Part shown: positions 4,939-6,078 of the stretch, piece after piece
Layout: each line of letters opens with the position of its first letter
How positions within the stretch are numbered: position 1 is the stretch's first letter
Assembly (NCBI GenBank): GCA_007279775.1
Contig: QYPD01000021.1
Span: forward strand, 1 to 6,078
Direction of reading: 5' to 3'
DNA: 6,078 nucleotides
Origin: Spirochaetia bacterium
GTDB lineage: Bacteria > Patescibacteriota > Minisyncoccia > UBA6257 > UBA9933
Notes under the pieces: generated by a model
What the model was told of the DNA's origin: nothing
Databases searched by the model: none
What the model saw: the letters and a program-made list of their open reading frames with translations, nothing else
Made by a program: the position numbers and the translations under genes

Positions 4939-5952
4939 TCACCCGTGCCTTATTTCCAACACATCTCCATCTTGAACAATATAGTCTTTGCCTTCAAGCC
5001 GCAGCCAGCCTTTTTGTTTCGCCGCCGTCCACGAACCTGCCTCAATAAGCTTTTGCCAATTTACGGTTTCGGCGCGAATGAATTTTTTCTCAAAATCGGT
5101 GTGGATTTCTCCCGCCGCCTCCGGAGCTTTCGCTCCCCTTTTAATGGTCCACGCGCGGGTTTCGTCTTCGCCCGTGGTCAAAAAACTTATCAAGTCTAAA
5201 ATTTCATACGCTTTTTGGATTAATTTATTTATGCTTTCGGAATCCGCTTCCGCCAAATTTATTATCAAATAATTCGCTCCCAACGATTTTATTCTCTCTT
5301 TAAGTTCTTCGCTCGCGTCTTCCGGCGCGCCGTTCAGCAAATAAATCTGCGGCTTGGCTGCCAATAAATTCATTTCTTTAACTATCGGCTCGTCCAATAA
5401 ATCTTTATCTAAATTAAAAAGCAAATTTCCTTTATTCAATTCTTCACGGATTTTTTTCAAAATTTCAAAATCCCTCGCTTTTTGCTTGTCTCCGCTTCTT
5501 ACTTCACCTTCAAGCTTTGCCAAACGCTTTTCAACGCCGTCCAAATCTTTAAAAATCAATTCGGCGTTTACTGTTTCCAAATCCCTTATCGGATTAACTT
5601 TTTCTTCAACGTGGATAATCTCCGAAGACTCAAAGCAACGCACAACTTCAACAATCGCCGCCACATCGCGGATATGGGAAAGAAATTGGTTGCCAAGCCC
5701 TTCGCCCTTGTAAGCGCCTCTAACCAGACCAGCGATATCGTAAAATTCAACCACAGCCGGAATTGTTTTTTTGGATTTGCTAAGCTTTGTAAGTTTATCC
5801 AGCCGTTCATCAGGAACCGCAACAACGCCCACATTCGGGTCTATAGTTGCAAAAGGATAATTGGCAACATTAATTTCTTGCTTTGTCAGAGTCTTAAAAA
5901 GCAGCGATTTACCGACATTCGGCAACCCCACTATTCCTATTGAAAGTTTCAT
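4939..5952 (-). CDS. ychF: YchF/OLA1-family ribosome-associated ATPase
   Basis: A 337-residue member of the universally conserved YchF (OLA1) branch of the Obg P-loop proteins, which binds ribosomes and hydrolyses ATP; in E. coli it affects initiation and stress responses. Seen in order: P-loop GLPNVGKS (9-16), switch region NYPFATIDPN (31-40), DIAGLVRGAYKGEGLGNQFL (72-91), His114 in the IIHV segment matching the catalytic His of E. coli YchF, a charged helical coiled-coil region about 124-175, and a C-terminal TGS domain (about 254-337) with AGEIHTDFEKKFIRAE and EGKDYIVQDGDV. Oddities: Leu17 replaces the usual Thr after GKS; the adenine-specificity motif NxxE reads NGAPED (207-212); about 20 residues common before the TGS domain are missing, so it is shorter than the E. 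coli protein of about 363. The start has no Shine-Dalgarno; a promoter just upstream would give a leaderless message. Confidence 0.97.
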   Translation of the reverse strand: MKLSIGIVGLPNVGKSLLFKTLTKQEINVANYPFATIDPNVGVVAVPDERLDKLTKLSKSKKTIPAVVEFYDIAGLVRGAYKGEGLGNQFLSHIRDVAAIVEVVRCFESSEIIHVEEKVNPIRDLETVNAELIFKDLDGVEKRLAKLEGEVRSGDKQKARDFEILKKIREELNKGNLLFNLDKDLLDEPIVKEMNLLAAKPQIYLLNGAPEDASEELKERIKSLGANYLIINLAEADSESINKLIQKAYEILDLISFLTTGEDETRAWTIKRGAKAPEAAGEIHTDFEKKFIRAETVNWQKLIEAGSWTAAKQKGWLRLEGKDYIVQDGDVLEIRHG

Positions 5953-5958
5953 GTTTTA

Positions 5959-5987
5959 AAATTACCAGATTTAAAAGGCTTTTTCAA
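5959..5987 (-). promoter_or_regulatory. Probable leaderless-type promoter of ychF
   Basis: On the - strand TTGAAA (5987-5982), a 17-base spacer ending in TGG (extended -10 style) and TAATTT (5964-5959) precede the ATG by 6 bases. Initiation would fall at or within a base or two of the ATG. The -10 is weak (three of six), so the call rests mainly on spacing, the good -35 and the absence of a Shine-Dalgarno. Confidence 0.42.
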
Positions 5988-6011
5988 TGCCCTTTTATTT
6001 TTTAAAATCTG
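5966..6011. repeat. Bulged inverted repeat over the ychF promoter
   Basis: CAGATTT (5966-5972) pairs with AAATCTG (6005-6011), and directly inside it AAAAGG (5973-5978) pairs with CCTTTT (5991-5996); the right arm carries an 8-base bulge of seven T and A residues. On the + strand the inner stem is followed by ATTTTTTT, as in a terminator, but no + strand gene ends here. It covers the -35 and spacer of the ychF promoter, so an operator role is possible. Confidence 0.45.
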
Positions 6012-6049
6012 ATGTTAAACTATAAATAGTAACCAAATAAACAAAATTT

Positions 6050-6078
6050 ATGGAAAATGAACCGATAGAAAGGATATC
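6050..6078 (+). CDS. Possible start of a further gene, cut by window end
   Basis: An ATG at 6050 opens a frame reading MENEPIERI to the window edge without a stop. It has no Shine-Dalgarno, as for two other genes here. A TATAAA box at 6021-6026 could be its -10, but no good -35 is seen. Nine residues are too few to name a family. It would be divergent from ychF. Confidence 0.4.

Noticed and set aside
5354..5943. Long + strand frames opposite ychF
   Set aside because: They are antisense to an unmistakable conserved gene and read as low-complexity Ser/Phe/Lys-rich shadows.

Overview
The window looks like chromosomal DNA from an uncultured, moderately AT-rich bacterium with short intergenic regions and many lysines. 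The overall style (small divergent proteins, no recognisable host genes for large pathways, a shortened YchF) suggests Candidate Phyla Radiation / Patescibacteria, perhaps Parcubacteria-like. This is an inference; no marker gene here settles it. UGA ends two of the genes, so the recoded UGA=Gly code of Gracilibacteria/Absconditabacteria is not in use.

Layout. (1) 2-1947, + strand: two GT4 glycosyltransferases overlapping by ATGA; the first is cut by the window start. Together they resemble the two-gene glucolipid pair (monoglucosyl- then diglucosyl-diacylglycerol synthase) of Firmicutes and mollicutes. (2) 2001-2621, - strand: an unrecognised five-helix membrane protein with an arginine-rich tail, a very strong Shine-Dalgarno and a near-consensus promoter. 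(3) 2739-3380, + strand: a six-helix PAP2-superfamily protein of the sphingomyelin-synthase-like type, fired from a promoter placed back to back with that of gene 2. (4) 3603-4586, + strand: an unrecognised soluble protein with two Cys/His clusters, carried as a self-contained unit with its own TTGACA promoter, perfect ribosome binding site and strong terminator. (5) 4737-4936: a roughly 200-base imperfect inverted repeat centred on an 18-base perfect palindrome, starting 2 bases after the ychF stop codon. (6) 4939-5952, - strand: YchF/OLA1-family ATPase with a changed nucleotide-specificity motif and an internal deletion. (7) 6050-6078: possible start of a further + strand gene.

How they may work together: the two glycosyltransferases and the PAP2/SMS-like protein all fit membrane-lipid headgroup chemistry (glycosylation of a lipid carrier or diacylglycerol; phosphate headgroup removal or transfer), and the membrane protein between them may belong to the same theme, though it lies on the other strand. 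YchF is a separate housekeeping gene. The least explained items are the 200-base inverted repeat and the self-contained Cys/His gene beside it.
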